The position numbers were made by a program, and so were the translations under genes. Shown here piece by piece: positions 63,998 to 64,000 of a stretch of 64,000 bases of DNA. Positions within the stretch are counted from its first letter, which is position 1. Each line of letters begins with the position of its first letter. This stretch comes from Micromonospora echinospora (GTDB lineage: Bacteria; Actinomycetota; Actinomycetes; Mycobacteriales; Micromonosporaceae), in NCBI RefSeq assembly GCF_900091495.1, contig NZ_LT607413.1:3162001-3226000 (forward strand), given 5' to 3'. The notes beneath the pieces are model-generated. The model saw only the letters and a program-made list of their open reading frames with translations. It made no database searches and was not told the origin of the DNA.

Positions 63998-64000
63998 TAC

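Overview
The window is chromosomal DNA of a very high-GC actinobacterium. I judge it to be a member of the Micromonosporaceae (Micromonospora/Salinispora type). The signs are strong G/C bias at third codon positions, frequent GTG starts and 4-bp start/stop overlaps. Central-metabolism genes typical of actinobacteria (SucCD, an LDH-like malate dehydrogenase, NADP-isocitrate dehydrogenase, an 854-residue ValS) sit beside actinobacterial families (DUF6350, DUF4190, dispanin, DivIVA-like, PspC-type kinases). I see no rRNA, tRNA, CRISPR array, integrase, transposase or prophage. The window looks like stable chromosome with a more variable right-hand part (about 48-64 kb).

Layout. 1-2 kb: the end of pssA faces a phosphatidylserine decarboxylase with an extra N-terminal domain (phosphatidylethanolamine synthesis). 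2-6 kb: a LiaFSR-like envelope-stress module, made of a PspC/LiaF-type membrane protein (apparently frameshifted), a PspC-fused histidine kinase and a NarL-type regulator. 6.5-12.4 kb: a five-gene peptide ABC importer operon with a long hairpin after the binding-protein gene. 12.5-13.1 kb: chorismate mutase behind a Phe/Tyr-rich leader peptide and mutually exclusive RNA hairpins. 13.3-18 kb: PcrA/UvrD helicase and two M23 peptidases. 18.2-21.2 kb: a free-standing B12-binding subunit, then sucC-sucD. 21.3-24.2 kb: small membrane proteins and a DUF6350 protein. 24.4-30.4 kb: purN and purH in one uninterrupted frame, then folD, mdh and icd. 30.7-34.4 kb: DeoR regulator-galT and an ATP-sulfurylase-like/APS-kinase fusion. 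34.8-38.3 kb: a four-gene ABC-2 cassette. 38.4-46.6 kb: valS, a polytopic membrane protein and a heterodimeric ABC exporter with one degenerate ATP site. 46.6-48.6 kb: ada/alkA-ogt alkylation repair. 48.8-64 kb: assorted genes including peptidase E, an exonuclease, YchF, a sortase-type surface protein, an ArsR/VOC pair, a second kinase/regulator pair, a Zn DD-peptidase-like protein, a GntR regulator, a DivIVA-like protein, a methyltransferase, a SanA/YdcF protein and a pterin-dehydratase-like gene at the edge.

How the genes connect. FolD makes the 10-formyl-tetrahydrofolate used by PurN and PurH. Mdh, Icd and SucCD are TCA enzymes, and a B12 mutase subunit beside sucCD fits succinyl-CoA production. 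Ada/AlkA and Ogt repair the same kind of damage.

The strongest non-gene signal is the candidate ribosome-mediated attenuator before chorismate mutase (12962-13110). Others are a family of double-palindrome repeats based on GGTAGCAGGGG (four sites), an ArsR promoter with its operator inside the -35/-10 spacer, and a recurring leaderless promoter layout in which a TANNNT hexamer lies 6-8 nt before the start codon. All assignments come from reading the sequence; no database search was run.
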